Positions 1-9,114 of a stretch of DNA of 36,048 nucleotides are shown here, in pieces. The notes under the pieces were generated by a model. That model worked only from the letters and a program-made list of their open reading frames with translations. It was not told where the DNA came from and searched no databases. A program made the position numbers and the translations under genes. Source of the stretch: Akkermansia muciniphila (GTDB taxonomy: Bacteria > Verrucomicrobiota > Verrucomicrobiia > Limisphaerales > UBA9464); the NCBI GenBank assembly GCA_945861565.1, contig CAMAUY010000052.1, positions 1 to 36,048 on the forward strand, read 5' to 3'. Positions within the stretch are counted from its first letter, which is position 1, and each line of letters begins with the position of its first letter.

Positions 1-52
1 CATCCAAAAGCGTTTGTTGCTCGTGCTCGGGTAGCGTAAAAGGCTCGGCCAT
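1..52 (-). CDS. 5' end of an unidentified leftward gene (partial)
   Basis: An ATG on the minus strand (complement of 50-52) opens a frame that stays open to the window edge and begins MAEPFTLPEHEQQTLLD. Only 17 codons are visible, so no family can be named. Its placement, divergent from prfC with about 160 bp between the two starts, fits a real gene start, and the visible codons are plausible for this genome. It could still be a chance frame; the sequence to the left is needed. Confidence 0.45.
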   Translation of the reverse strand, partial: MAEPFTLPEHEQQTLLD

Positions 53-213
53 GCCGGCAGTTAAATAAAGTCAGCGAGTTTTGTCCAGTTTTACATCGTC
101 TTTTGTTTCACCTGCCTCCTTAAAGTCAAAATCTTGAAACTGCCCTGCCTCCATCCGGGATCACGATCGCCGCTTTCCATCCGCCGGCCGTCATAGGTAG
201 CCTCTCCGGACTT

Positions 214-1851
214 GTGACTCTTCGACAGGAAATTGCCCGACGCCGCACCTTCGCCATCATCTCGCATCCGGATGCCGGCAAAACGACACTGACCGAAAAG
301 CTTCTGCTCTATGGCGGGGCCGTCCAACTCGCGGGATCGGTCACGGCCCGGAAAAACCAGCGGGCAACCACGTCGGACTGGATGGAGTTGGAGAAGAAGC
401 GAGGCATTTCGATCAGTTCCACCGTCCTCCAATTTGAATATCAGGGCTACCACATCAACCTGCTAGACACGCCCGGGCACAAGGATTTCTCCGAAGACAC
501 CTACCGGGTCCTGACGGCCGTCGATGCCGTAATCATGGTGATCGACGCCGGCAAGGGCGTGGAAACCCAGACGCGAAAGTTGTTTGAGGTCTGTGCGCGT
601 CGGGGCGTGCCCATCTTCACCTTCATGAACAAGCTCGATCGCCCCACCCGCGATCCGATCGAGCTGTTGGACGAACTGGAACGGGTGCTCGGCATCCGGT
701 CGGTGCCGATGAATTGGCCGCTTGGGAACGGGGCCGATTTTCGGGGGGTTTATGACCGTCTAGAACGGAAAGTCCACCTGTTTGAACGCGTTACCGGCGG
801 CATTTACCGGGCACCTGTCCAGGTGACCGGTCTCGAGGACCCGACCGTCCGGGAGCGTCTGGACGACGCCACATATCGCCAGGTTTGCGACCAGATTGAT
901 CTCGTTGAAATCGCCGGTGCCCCGTTTGACCATAAAGCCGTCCTGGCGGGAAGGTTGACTCCTGTCTTCTACGGATCCGGCGTCAATAACTTCGGTGTCC
1001 AACTGTTGCTCGACAGTTTTCTCAGATATTCCGCCGCTCCACGCGGCCGTGCGGCGGTCGGTACCGGTCCCGGATCTAGTGGTGGGGATCTGGTGCTGGT
1101 CGAGCCGACGGATGAGGAGTTCACCGGATTCATTTTCAAGATCCAGGCAAACATGGATCCGCGCCACCGCGATCGCATCGCATTCGTGCGCGTCGTGTCG
1201 GGTCGCTTTGAACGCGATAAGACTGTTCTCCATGTACAATCCGGACGAAAAGTGCGTCTCAGCAGTTCACACAAATTGTTTGGGAACGAGCGGGAGACAG
1301 TCGATGAAGCCTATCCTGGGGATATCATCGGATTGGTGGGGCACGATGGATTCGGAATCGGGGACACTCTCACCGCAGCACCCGCGATCCGGTTTGATGA
1401 GATCCCGCGCTTCACGCCCGAAGTTTTCGAGTACTTCCACAACCCAAACACGGCGAAGTTCAAACAATTTCGCCAAGGGCTCGATCAACTGCTTTTAGAG
1501 GGCGTGGCGCAGGCGTTTCACATGAAGGACACCGCGAGTCGAGTTCCCTTGCTTGCGGCCGTGGGACCGCTGCAATTCGAGGTGCTGCAATACCGGCTGG
1601 AGACCGAGTATGGTGCCGAAACGCGCCGCGAAGCAGCACCGTTCAGCGCTGTCCGGTGGCTGCCAGCCGGCACCGTGCCGGAACAGCTCGACACCATTTC
1701 ACTGCCTACGGGCGGGCGATTTGCCTTTGATCTCGACAACCAAGCGGTCGCGCTCTTTCCGACGGAGTGGTCGCTAAACTATTTCGTGCAGAACCATCCC
1801 AATTTGCCGCTCAGCCCTCTGGCTCCACCCCGCCAGCGAGTCGGTCAATAG
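214..1851 (+). CDS. prfC: Peptide chain release factor 3 (RF3)
   Basis: A cytoplasmic translational GTPase that removes RF1/RF2 from the ribosome after peptide release. The product is 545 aa, close to the usual ~530. The GTPase core is clear: P-loop HPDAGKTT at residues 18-25, DTPGH at 85-89 and NKLD at 139-142. The early SDWMELEKKRGISI segment is the RF3/EF-G switch I region, and the C-terminal half carries the RF3-specific domain (FQFRQGLDQL-like and VGPLQFEVLQYRL stretches). The start is GTG; no upstream ATG gives a better frame, and the N-terminus MTLRQEIARRRTFAIISHPD matches the family start. It stands alone, divergent from a partial gene on the left and convergent with the DUF1501 gene on the right, with no clear terminator between them. 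Confidence 0.96.
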   Translation: MTLRQEIARRRTFAIISHPDAGKTTLTEKLLLYGGAVQLAGSVTARKNQRATTSDWMELEKKRGISISSTVLQFEYQGYHINLLDTPGHKDFSEDTYRVLTAVDAVIMVIDAGKGVETQTRKLFEVCARRGVPIFTFMNKLDRPTRDPIELLDELERVLGIRSVPMNWPLGNGADFRGVYDRLERKVHLFERVTGGIYRAPVQVTGLEDPTVRERLDDATYRQVCDQIDLVEIAGAPFDHKAVLAGRLTPVFYGSGVNNFGVQLLLDSFLRYSAAPRGRAAVGTGPGSSGGDLVLVEPTDEEFTGFIFKIQANMDPRHRDRIAFVRVVSGRFERDKTVLHVQSGRKVRLSSSHKLFGNERETVDEAYPGDIIGLVGHDGFGIGDTLTAAPAIRFDEIPRFTPEVFEYFHNPNTAKFKQFRQGLDQLLLEGVAQAFHMKDTASRVPLLAAVGPLQFEVLQYRLETEYGAETRREAAPFSAVRWLPAGTVPEQLDTISLPTGGRFAFDLDNQAVALFPTEWSLNYFVQNHPNLPLSPLAPPRQRVGQ

Positions 1852-1922
1852 GATCGTTTACGGAGTGGGCGATACTACAATACCATTGACTGACCCCTAT
1901 GGGCTGGGCCGCGAGGGGTCGA

Positions 1923-3371
1923 TCACGCCAAGAGTGCCGGAATCCGTTCGCCGTGTACGTCGGTCAGTCGGTAGTCCCGCCCTTCGAACCGATAGGTTAG
2001 CCGTTTGTGGTCAATGCCCATCAGGTGCAATAGCGTGGCGTGAAAATCGTGCCAACTTACCGGATCCTCGGTGATGTTATACCCAAAATCATCCGTCTTC
2101 CCGATGACGATTCCCGGTTTCACACCGCCGCCCGCCAGCCAAAGCGAGTAACAACGGGGGTGATGATCCCGCCCAAAACTCTCTTTGCGGATCTCGCCCT
2201 GAGAGTAAACAGTGCGACCGAACTCGCCACCCCAGATCACCAGCGTGTCGTCGAGCAATCCCCGCTGCTTCAGGTCTTTTACCAGAGCGGCGCTCGGCTG
2301 GTCGGTGATGCCCGTCTGCCGTTTCATCCCTTCTGGCAGCCCCCCGTGATGATCCCAGTCCCGGTGACAGAGCTGGATGAAACGGACCCCCCGCTCCGCC
2401 AATCGGCGCGCCAGCAGGCAATTGTTCGCAAAGGAGGCTTTCCCGGGCTCGGCTCCGTACATGTCCAGGACCGCCTTGGGTTCCCGGCCGATGTCCATCA
2501 ATTCCGGTACGCTGGTTTGCATGCGGAACGCGAGTTCATAGTTGTCGATGTGGGTCGCGATCGCGGGATCTCCCAACTCGCCAAGTTGGATCCGGTTCAG
2601 AGCCTGCATCGAGTCAATCAGCCGTCGACGTGAGTTCTGGCTGAGGCCGGGCGGATTGGACACATAGAGCACTGGATCGCCCACTCCTCGGAACTGGACG
2701 CCTTGGTGGTTGCCGGGAAGGAATCCATTTCCCCAGTAGCGGGCCTGCAAGGGTTGGCCGCCGCCACCACTGGTCAGAACCACGAACGCCGGCAAGTTTT
2801 CGTTTTCACTGCCAAGTCCATAGCTCAGCCACGCCCCCATCGTCGGGCGGCCCGGCTGCTGATGTCCGGTCCCGATAAACGTCACGGCGGGATCGTGATT
2901 GATCGGGTCGGTGTGCATCGACCGGATCAGGGCGATGTCGTCGACGATGCCGCCGGTGTGAGGCAGCAATTCGGACATTTCCGTTCCGTTTTTTCCGTAT
3001 CGCTTGAAATTAAAGGGCGAACCAACGATGAGCAGCTGCTTTTGACCCGCCGTCATGCCGGTGATTCGTTGGCCCAGTCGCACCGAGGCGGGCAGTTCGG
3101 TGCCGGTGAGCGCGGCCAGATGTGGCTTGGGATCGAAAAGGTCCAGATGCGAGGGCGCTCCGGATTGAAATAGGTAAATGATCCGCTTCGCTTTAGGAGC
3201 AGTGTGGAGATGACCCAGTGCACCGGAAGTTTCTAGAACAGGTTTCGATGCGCCCGCGAAGGCCCTCGGGTTCAGCAGGGAAGCCAGGGCTACTGCCCCC
3301 AGACCGGTGCTGCTTTGCTTCAGGAAAACCCGACGGGAATGGAGCTGTTCGGATTGGGCAGAAAAGTTCAT
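1923..3371 (-). CDS. DUF1501 secreted protein (Tat signal)
   Basis: This is a 482-aa member of the DUF1501 family, which belongs to the alkaline-phosphatase/sulfatase-like fold and is abundant in Planctomycetes and Verrucomicrobia; its biochemical role is not established. The N-terminus has a twin-arginine motif (SRRVFLK, residues 12-18) followed by a hydrophobic stretch ending LNPRAFAG near residue 40, so Tat export is likely. Family features include FQSGAPSHLDLFDPKP, the HTGG and RSMHTDPINHDPA segments, and WGGEFGRT. Its ATG overlaps the stop of the upstream PSD1 gene by 4 nt (3368-3371), so the two are probably translationally coupled. The recurring pairing with PSD1 proteins suggests a shared extracytoplasmic task, often proposed to be polymer degradation, but this is inference. 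Confidence 0.93.
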   Translation of the reverse strand: MNFSAQSEQLHSRRVFLKQSSTGLGAVALASLLNPRAFAGASKPVLETSGALGHLHTAPKAKRIIYLFQSGAPSHLDLFDPKPHLAALTGTELPASVRLGQRITGMTAGQKQLLIVGSPFNFKRYGKNGTEMSELLPHTGGIVDDIALIRSMHTDPINHDPAVTFIGTGHQQPGRPTMGAWLSYGLGSENENLPAFVVLTSGGGGQPLQARYWGNGFLPGNHQGVQFRGVGDPVLYVSNPPGLSQNSRRRLIDSMQALNRIQLGELGDPAIATHIDNYELAFRMQTSVPELMDIGREPKAVLDMYGAEPGKASFANNCLLARRLAERGVRFIQLCHRDWDHHGGLPEGMKRQTGITDQPSAALVKDLKQRGLLDDTLVIWGGEFGRTVYSQGEIRKESFGRDHHPRCYSLWLAGGGVKPGIVIGKTDDFGYNITEDPVSWHDFHATLLHLMGIDHKRLTYRFEGRDYRLTDVHGERIPALLA

Positions 3372-6300
3372 TTGGCAATGGTTTCACTGAGGTTGAGCAG
3401 CACGTTGGCCACGGAGGTCATCGCGGCTAACTCCGGCTTGTCCACCGTGTCAGGCAACTTCGATTCACCGATAGCCAGTAATTTGTCCGCCGCCGTGGTG
3501 TTCGCTCGGTACGCGGCTCGTTCTGCCTCATACGTTTCTCGAAGGACCGCGAGCTCGGGTGGCTTTGGCTGACGTCCCAAGGTATGGCGAAAAGCCCGCA
3601 CGAGTCGTCGTTCGAGATCATTGGGTTCCTCACGCAAGACGCGTTGCGCCAGTCCCCGAGCACATTCGACATAGGCCGGATCATTCATCAGAACTAACGA
3701 CTGCAGCGGAGTTTGCGTCCGCTGCCGAAGAAAGGTGCACACTTCTCGGTTGGGGGCGTCAAAGGTGGCAAAGGAGGGATAATGCGCCGACCGTCTCCAA
3801 AAGACGTACATCCCGCGGCGATAGAGCAGGTCGCCGCTGTCTTGGTCGTACTTTGAATCCGTCCCATCCCAGATTCCGGACGGCTGATAGGGTTTAACGC
3901 TGGGACCGCCAATCCGGGCGTTAAGCAACCCGGAAACGGCCAGGGCATTGTCCCGGATGAATTCGGCGTCCAGGCGTACTCGCGGTCCACGGGCCAGCAG
4001 TCGATTGTAGGCATCGCGATCCAGCTTGTCGCGACTTACCACCGCACTTTGGCGGTAGGCGGCGGATGTGACCAGCAGGCGGACCAATTCTTTCACGTTC
4101 CACGGCGTCATCTCGCGCGCAACGCCAGGGCCGTCGTCATCAGACCGGTTCCAGACCTGGCCGCCATCCCGGAACTGGCACGCCAGCCAGTCGATCAACT
4201 CCGGGTGACTTGGCCATTCCCCTTGCGCGCCAAAATCGTTCATGGTCTTGACCAATCCCGTCCCAAAGAAAAGACCCCAAAAGCGATTGACCGTAACTCG
4301 GGCCATCAGCGGATGATTCTTCGCGACCAGCCAGCGGGCAAGTCCAAGCCGGTTGGTCGGATTCTCCGGCGGTAGCGGCGGCAAGAATGCCGGCGTTCCA
4401 GCGGACAACTTTTCACCCGGATTCCGGAAATCTCCCCGGATCAAAAGAAACGTGTCCCGGCCGGGTTGCATTTCCTCCATCACCATGGTGGTCGGAATGG
4501 ACGCGATCAGTTCCTCCCGGGTTGTCCGCGCGTTGCCAAGCGCTTTCTCGGATTGGAGCAGATCGACCGCGTAGTTTTCCCGGTAGAATCGGCGGAGGTC
4601 ATCCTGTTCCTCGGGCGTTCGCTTGCCGCCCGTTCGGAACACAATCGGCAGAAATCCCTGCCACGCCAGCTGACGGACGTCATCGGTCGACAGCACACGC
4701 GGATGAAATCGGAAGTCGTCCAAGAGTCCGGTAAATTTCGCCTCCGCCTTTCTGGATCCGAAGCGAAGGGGCTCGTCGTTGATTGGATCCCCGCTGAGCT
4801 TGTCCGTTTGTGTCTCGAGATCGCGGGGTCTCCCGTTGACGTGGATGCGAACCCCGGAGGCTTTCCCGGAACCGTCGTAGGTCACCACTACGTGATTCCA
4901 TTGCTTGAGTCCGAACTGCTCACGCGTCTTAACCGCCAAGGCATCGTCCGGCATTTGTCGCCCGAAGTGCACCTCGAACCTCCGGTCGGTGATCAGCAGG
5001 TCGATGCCCCGGTACTCGGGCCCTGCCGTCTGCTTGCTGGTCACGCAGCCATCGCCGTCGAAACGCACCCATCCGCCAAAACTAAACGCATTGGTGCGTC
5101 CGAAAGAGGGCAGGCTGCCGGCGGGGATTTCAACATGGGTCCTTCCCGACAGCTTCAAGGCCTTGCGGACGCGGCCCTCGACGAATTCGGGTTGTTCACT
5201 GACGACCCAGCGCGCCGTACCGGGAGTCGTGGCAGAAGCCCCCACTGCGCCCGAACTCAAATTGAGTGCCGTCGAATTCGTGCTGTCGCCGCTTACGATC
5301 GATACATCCATCGGGAAATGGACCTGACCCGGTTCGTTCTCGGGTGGCCGAGGCGGTCGTGCCTGCGTTAGGCGTTCCCATTTTTCCTGGGTTTCGCCGA
5401 TCTCATTTTCACGGTCCTTGAGAGTCTTTTCGGCATCGCGCACGCGGAACTCGGCCTCAACAAATTTTACCGCCTGGTCCGGAGCCGGCACGGGGATACG
5501 AGGCGGCGGGTTGTCGGTCCGAATCCGGTCCAATCCTTTTTCGGGCACACTGTTGAAGAATCCGTACAAACGATAAAAATCTCGCGTCGTGATCGGATCG
5601 TACTTGTGATCATGGCATTCGGCGCAACCAATCGTCACCCCCAGCCACACATTTCCCAACGTATTGACCCGATCCACCACGTATTTGTTGAGGTACTCGT
5701 CCGGATCGGCCCCTCCCTCGTCCGTGGTCATGTTGTTTCGGCAAAAACCGGTGGCCACCCGCTGAGATTGAGTCGGGTTGGGCAGCAAATCCCCCGCCAG
5801 TTGTTCGACGGTGAATTGGTCATAGGGCATGTTCTCATTGAACGCCCGGATGCTCCAATCGCGCCAGAGCCACATGTACCGCGTGCCGTCAAAATGGTAC
5901 CCACTCGTATCCGCAAATCGCGCGAGGTCCAGCCAATGGGCGGCCATCCGCTCGCCGTAATGCGCCGAGTTTAAGAGCCGGTCGACCACTTTCTCGTACG
6001 AACCCTTGGAACCGTCCGCTAGAAACGCGTCAACCTCCTCGATGGTCGGCGGAAGTCCGGTCAGGTCCAGCGTCGCGCGCCGGATCAGGGCGGACCGATC
6101 GGCCTCGACCCCCGGAGACAGGGCCTCCTGCTCCAGTCGGTTCAAAAGGAATTGATCCACCGGATTTCGGGCCCAAGTCGTATTCGTGACCGCCGGTGCG
6201 GCGGGTCGCTCCGGGGGAACAAAGGACCAGTGCTGCTTCCACGTTGCGCCGGCATCTACCCAGCGGGATAGCAGATCGATCTGCCGGGGCGTCAAAGGCT

Positions 6301-6691
6301 TTCCTTCCTTTGGAGGGGGCATGACCTCTTCTGGATCTGTGGTCCGGATTCGAGCGAGCAGGGCACTTCGGGCGGGATCACCCGCCACCAATGCACGATG
6401 GCCAGACTTGAGTTCCTTGAACGCTTCCTCCTGTGAATCAAGGCGCAATCCACCTTTCCGCTTGGCCTCATCCGGCCCATGGCATGCATAACAGTGGTCA
6501 GAGAAGATGGGTCGGATGTCCCGATTGAAATCGACCGTCTCCAAGACGTCGGCTGCCACAGCCGAGACCGTCGTTGCGAGGAAGAGCGAGAGACCGAAGG
6601 CCGCGAACCCACGAGCCCACCCGTGGCCCCGTCGCGCCGTTCCATCGGCAGGTTTCGAAAATCGCACGCGTTGAATGGCGGTCAGGAGCAC
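3368..6691 (-). CDS. PSD1-type protein: planctomycete cytochrome C + DUF1549 + LamG-like + DUF1553
   Basis: A 1107-aa secreted protein with the PVC-specific PSD1 architecture. A signal anchor lies at about residues 27-47. The planctomycete-type cytochrome C domain has one haem site, CYACH at 67-71, and MPPP near 124 as a plausible axial-ligand region. DUF1549 spans roughly 175-385 and contains the family's internal CAECH (356-360). A concanavalin/LamG-like jelly-roll segment sits at about 470-690 ([32 protein letters not shown]), and DUF1553 runs from about 790 to 1060 ([29 protein letters not shown]). GTG start at 6689-6691. The LamG-like module suggests carbohydrate binding, so a role in polysaccharide breakdown is possible but unproven. 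It is the first gene of the two-gene unit with DUF1501. Confidence 0.93.
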   Translation of the reverse strand: MLLTAIQRVRFSKPADGTARRGHGWARGFAAFGLSLFLATTVSAVAADVLETVDFNRDIRPIFSDHCYACHGPDEAKRKGGLRLDSQEEAFKELKSGHRALVAGDPARSALLARIRTTDPEEVMPPPKEGKPLTPRQIDLLSRWVDAGATWKQHWSFVPPERPAAPAVTNTTWARNPVDQFLLNRLEQEALSPGVEADRSALIRRATLDLTGLPPTIEEVDAFLADGSKGSYEKVVDRLLNSAHYGERMAAHWLDLARFADTSGYHFDGTRYMWLWRDWSIRAFNENMPYDQFTVEQLAGDLLPNPTQSQRVATGFCRNNMTTDEGGADPDEYLNKYVVDRVNTLGNVWLGVTIGCAECHDHKYDPITTRDFYRLYGFFNSVPEKGLDRIRTDNPPPRIPVPAPDQAVKFVEAEFRVRDAEKTLKDRENEIGETQEKWERLTQARPPRPPENEPGQVHFPMDVSIVSGDSTNSTALNLSSGAVGASATTPGTARWVVSEQPEFVEGRVRKALKLSGRTHVEIPAGSLPSFGRTNAFSFGGWVRFDGDGCVTSKQTAGPEYRGIDLLITDRRFEVHFGRQMPDDALAVKTREQFGLKQWNHVVVTYDGSGKASGVRIHVNGRPRDLETQTDKLSGDPINDEPLRFGSRKAEAKFTGLLDDFRFHPRVLSTDDVRQLAWQGFLPIVFRTGGKRTPEEQDDLRRFYRENYAVDLLQSEKALGNARTTREELIASIPTTMVMEEMQPGRDTFLLIRGDFRNPGEKLSAGTPAFLPPLPPENPTNRLGLARWLVAKNHPLMARVTVNRFWGLFFGTGLVKTMNDFGAQGEWPSHPELIDWLACQFRDGGQVWNRSDDDGPGVAREMTPWNVKELVRLLVTSAAYRQSAVVSRDKLDRDAYNRLLARGPRVRLDAEFIRDNALAVSGLLNARIGGPSVKPYQPSGIWDGTDSKYDQDSGDLLYRRGMYVFWRRSAHYPSFATFDAPNREVCTFLRQRTQTPLQSLVLMNDPAYVECARGLAQRVLREEPNDLERRLVRAFRHTLGRQPKPPELAVLRETYEAERAAYRANTTAADKLLAIGESKLPDTVDKPELAAMTSVANVLLNLSETIAK

Positions 6692-6875
6692 GTTTGGAGC
6701 ATAGTGGGTACTGACGATTCGACAACTCCTGGAGCAGGAAAAATTGCGGGGAATTGACTAGGTCCGGATCGCCGCTCGATAATGGCCCAAAACCAGTCAC
6801 TGCCAATTCGGACGATTGTCTCGCAATTCCCATTGCGCCCGGCGGGTCCTTTTCCGACATTGGTGTTTTACGAGT

Positions 6876-7151
6876 ATGGCCGTCAAAATTCGCATTCCAA
6901 CACCGCTCCGCAAGCTGACCAACGAGGCCGAGCTGGTTGAGGTGAAACCGGGCACGATCGCAAGCGCGATAGCCGAACTGCAATCCCGCTACCCGGGAAT
7001 CCGGGATCGACTTGTCGATGATGCCGGTCAGGTCCGCCGGTTCGTCAACGTGTACGTCAATGAGGAAGACATCCGGTTCCTCCAGAACAGCGACACACCA
7101 ATTAAGGCGGGTGACGATGTAAGCATCATTCCCGCCATTGCCGGAGGCTAA
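6876..7151 (+). CDS. MoaD/ThiS-family ubiquitin-like sulfur carrier
   Basis: A 91-aa beta-grasp protein starting MAVKIRIPTPLRKL and ending in PAIAGG. The terminal diglycine marks carriers activated as thiocarboxylates by an E1-like enzyme. The NVYVNEEDIRFLQ and GDDVSIIPAIAGG segments are typical of the MoaD/CysO branch. An open frame extends 20 codons upstream, but the ATG at 6876 aligns with the family start. A NIL-domain gene follows after 80 bp. No molybdopterin, thiazole or cysteine-synthase gene is in view, so the acceptor pathway is unknown; methionine/homocysteine or cysteine sulfur delivery is the best guess given the NIL neighbour. Confidence 0.9.
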   Translation: MAVKIRIPTPLRKLTNEAELVEVKPGTIASAIAELQSRYPGIRDRLVDDAGQVRRFVNVYVNEEDIRFLQNSDTPIKAGDDVSIIPAIAGG

Positions 7152-7231
7152 GGCACTCGGCGACGACGCCCCTAGAACGGGCGGTCGCATCCCACTCATC
7201 CCACGGACCTCTTAAACTCATCCCTCCTCTC

Positions 7232-7525
7232 ATGGCTGTCCCTCGAAAGGTATCGAAAACACTCAAGCCGAAGGGGCCCGCTTCGGAAAAGCGCCGTTTC
7301 TGGCTTAGCTATCCCCCCAGGCAGATCACTCGGCCGGTGATCTGGGAGATGACCCAAAAATTCCCCGTCATCTTCAACATCCGACAGGCAAGCGTCACCG
7401 ACGAGATCGGAATTCTTTGCCTTGAGTTGGAGGGGCGGAGGGAGGATCTCAAAGGTGCCATCGCCTGGCTCGAAAAGAATCGGGTCACGGTGGAGCCCGT
7501 CGAAATTAGCGTCATGGAGTCGTAA
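7232..7525 (+). CDS. NIL-domain protein
   Basis: A 97-aa protein consisting almost entirely of a NIL domain, the ACT-like fold found at the C-terminus of MetN-type methionine ABC ATPases and in proteins linked to sulfur amino-acid synthesis. The core reads RFWLSYPPRQITRPVIWE, IFNIRQASVTDEIGILCLEL and GAIAWLEKNRVTVEPVEI. The basic N-terminus (about 22 residues) is a short extension, not a signal peptide. It follows the diglycine sulfur carrier on the same strand, so the two are likely co-transcribed and jointly involved in sulfur transfer. That link is an inference from adjacency and the known sulfur association of NIL domains. A weak hairpin follows the stop. Confidence 0.85.
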   Translation: MAVPRKVSKTLKPKGPASEKRRFWLSYPPRQITRPVIWEMTQKFPVIFNIRQASVTDEIGILCLELEGRREDLKGAIAWLEKNRVTVEPVEISVMES

Positions 7526-7540
7526 ACGCTTCGCGAAAAA

Positions 7541-7560
7541 CCCCGCCTGCCGCGGTGGGG
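7541..7560 (+). terminator. Possible intrinsic terminator after the NIL gene
   Basis: The stem CCCCGCC / GGTGGGG (one G-T wobble) closes a 6-nt loop, preceded by AAAAA at 7536-7540, 15 bp after the NIL stop codon. The downstream T tract is poor (CGCTTT), so termination may be weak or the hairpin may only stabilise the 3' end. Confidence 0.4.
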
Positions 7561-7642
7561 CGCTTTGGAAAACTACCGCGACAAGAGTTGAATGTTTTTG
7601 ACGGACGCTCCGTCTTCAGTACCGTTTGCAGGATAACTCGAC

Positions 7643-8071
7643 ATGAACTCTCATAAAAAAACCTTCCGCCACGTCCGCATTCTTAGTTTCGGCCTGTCTG
7701 TTTTTGGATTTTCGGTGGCAACCACGCTCTGGGGTGCCGACATCGACCTCAGCAAGATTCCCGCTGCGTCCAAAAAAGAAGGAGTGACATTCGCCAAGGA
7801 CATTCAGCCCATCTTCGAAAAATCCTGCTACAAATGCCATGGGCCCGAAAAACAAAAGGCCAAACTGCGTCTCGATTCTTTGGCAGCGACTTTGAAAGGT
7901 GGGGAGGACGGTCCGAATGTGATCCCCAAGGAGAGTGCAAAGAGTTCGCTCGTGCACAGCGTCGCCCGTTTGGTGGAAGACGACGCTATGCCGCCGGAAG
8001 GCAAAGGAGACCCGCTCACCAATGAGCAGGTTGGCCTCATCCGGGCCTGGATTGATCAAGGAGCAAAGTAA
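7643..8071 (+). CDS. Small secreted planctomycete-type c cytochrome
   Basis: A 142-aa protein with an N-terminal signal peptide (basic MNSHKKTFRHVR, hydrophobic to about residue 31, LWGA cleavage region). It carries a single haem-binding CYKCH at residues 62-66 inside the family signature FAKDIQPIFEKSCYKCHGP and a later AMPPEGKGDPL segment whose Met may ligate the haem. It closes with QVGLIRAWIDQGAK, the usual end of the planctomycete cytochrome C domain. Unlike the PSD1 protein at 3368-6691 it has no extra domains, so it is probably a free periplasmic electron carrier. It stands alone and converges on the HAD-like gene with 12 bp between stops. Confidence 0.92.
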   Translation: MNSHKKTFRHVRILSFGLSVFGFSVATTLWGADIDLSKIPAASKKEGVTFAKDIQPIFEKSCYKCHGPEKQKAKLRLDSLAATLKGGEDGPNVIPKESAKSSLVHSVARLVEDDAMPPEGKGDPLTNEQVGLIRAWIDQGAK

Positions 8072-8083
8072 TCCGAAGTTCAT

Positions 8084-8890
8084 TCACACCAGGGTTCGGT
8101 CGAGTAGGATTTCTGGCAACTCGCCGAGGCTGGTCACGAAATGAGTTGGACCGTGCCGGTCGAATTCATGGCGCGGCACCGGTCCGAAAAGCGCTGCGAT
8201 TATCCAGTGGCAACGAGTGGTTCGCCCCGTTTGCACAGCGGTTGGAGTGGTTGAAACTTTGGCAATCAAGGCAGTCTCCGGTACTGAACACCGATGGGCT
8301 GCTTGATCGATGGCCGTAGAAAAGGTTTCCGGGATGTCGTCATTCTCAATCGATACGTGTGCGTCGATGAGGCCATCTCGAGCCCATCCAAACCGGTCCA
8401 AGAGTCGGATGCGGGTCATCTCGTCGAGGCGACTGCCTACGACGACTCGGATTCCTTCGGACTGAAGTTCGGCGAAAACAAGCGAAGCACCGGGAATGGG
8501 GCGGATTTCATCGGCACTGGCGAGGAAATCCTGCACGCGTCGGAAAAAATCCGACCGAATCGAGCGCGACAACGTCTCGAATTGGAATGGATTATTCGGA
8601 ATTGAATGCGAGATCGCACGATCCAAAATCTCCGATACGGAGCTACCGAAATTCCATTGAAGTTGCGTTACTTCCAGGCTTGCGAGAACCCCCGCGCGGA
8701 GGCAGGCCGCCGTCAGGAGTCGAGGAACACACCCATGGTCGTCGACGACGGACCCGATCAAATCAAACAGGACCATACCCGGTCGTTCCAGTTTGCGGGC
8801 GGGCGGAAAGCGGAAAGGCCCGCCCGTGCTGTCGATCGGCGACCGCCGAGTACTCTCAGGAGGGAGTCGACGGGTCGGCTTGGGATTCAT
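8084..8890 (-). CDS. HAD-superfamily phosphonatase-like protein, probably catalytically altered
   Basis: 268 aa with the layout of phosphonatase-like HAD proteins: motif I MVLFDLIGSVVDD (nucleophile Asp at residue 43), a helical cap, motif II VVVGSRLDEMTRIRLLDRFGW (Ser153), and a motif III region IAKVSTTPTAVQTG. Close relatives read FDMAGTTVDE and KVGDTPND here. In this protein GT is replaced by GS, and the motif III Asp that holds Mg is replaced by Ser/Thr, so normal hydrolase activity is doubtful. The first 38 residues are a low-complexity basic/proline leader; Met39 just before motif I is an alternative start. It converges with the small cytochrome gene and is separated from pstS by the 8927-9077 repeat. 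Confidence 0.72.
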   Translation of the reverse strand: MNPKPTRRLPPESTRRSPIDSTGGPFRFPPARKLERPGMVLFDLIGSVVDDHGCVPRLLTAACLRAGVLASLEVTQLQWNFGSSVSEILDRAISHSIPNNPFQFETLSRSIRSDFFRRVQDFLASADEIRPIPGASLVFAELQSEGIRVVVGSRLDEMTRIRLLDRFGWARDGLIDAHVSIENDDIPETFSTAIDQAAHRCSVPETALIAKVSTTPTAVQTGRTTRCHWIIAALFGPVPRHEFDRHGPTHFVTSLGELPEILLDRTLV

Positions 8891-8926
8891 TCCGACAATT
8901 CGAACGGGTCATTATGCCACCGAGAT

Positions 8927-9077
8927 GGCACTCAGGTGACAATTGGGAAAATGCGGACGATAAGGGGTCAGGGAATAGTAATGTTAAGTCATTGTACATT
9001 ACTATCCCCTGACCCCTTTCCCTGGCGCCTACGCGATGGACGTCGTGGAGGTTTTTATTCATTGTCACCTGAAAGCC
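8927..9077. repeat. Compound inverted-repeat element (MITE/REP-like)
   Basis: The outer arms 8927-8943 and 9061-9077 match inversely at 15 of 17 positions, including a perfect 12-bp core TCAGGTGACAAT. Inside lies a long hairpin: arms 8962-8984 and 8996-9018 (23 nt, 22 paired, loop 8985-8995), containing AAGGGGTCAGGG and its complement. The total span is 151 bp. No transposase gene is within it. The layout resembles a non-autonomous mobile or REP-associated palindromic element; copies elsewhere in the genome would be needed to prove that. Confidence 0.75.
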
Positions 9078-9090
9078 ACGCCACCGTAAC
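9062..9090 (+). promoter_or_regulatory. Candidate Pho-box-like direct repeats upstream of pstS
   Basis: Three 7-bp units at exact 11-bp spacing precede the pstS ATG by 25 bp: TTGTCAC (9062-9068), AAGCCAC (9073-9079) and CCGTAAC (9084-9090), sharing GTCAC/GCCAC/GTAAC cores. The 7+4 spacing is that of PhoB boxes (consensus CTGTCAT, 4 nt, CTGTCAC), and the first unit matches 6 of 7. The other two are poor matches, and the first lies in the arm of the inverted repeat, so this may be coincidence. Confidence 0.3.
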
Positions 9091-9114
9091 GGTCGTCCGT
9101 TCTCCTGAGTCGCT

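Noticed and set aside
1852..1922. Terminator between prfC and the DUF1501 gene
   Set aside because: No stem with a T tract was found in the short convergent gap.
4466..5371. 301-codon plus-strand frame opposite the PSD1 gene
   Set aside because: It lies wholly within the PSD1 coding region on the other strand and shows no recognisable domain.
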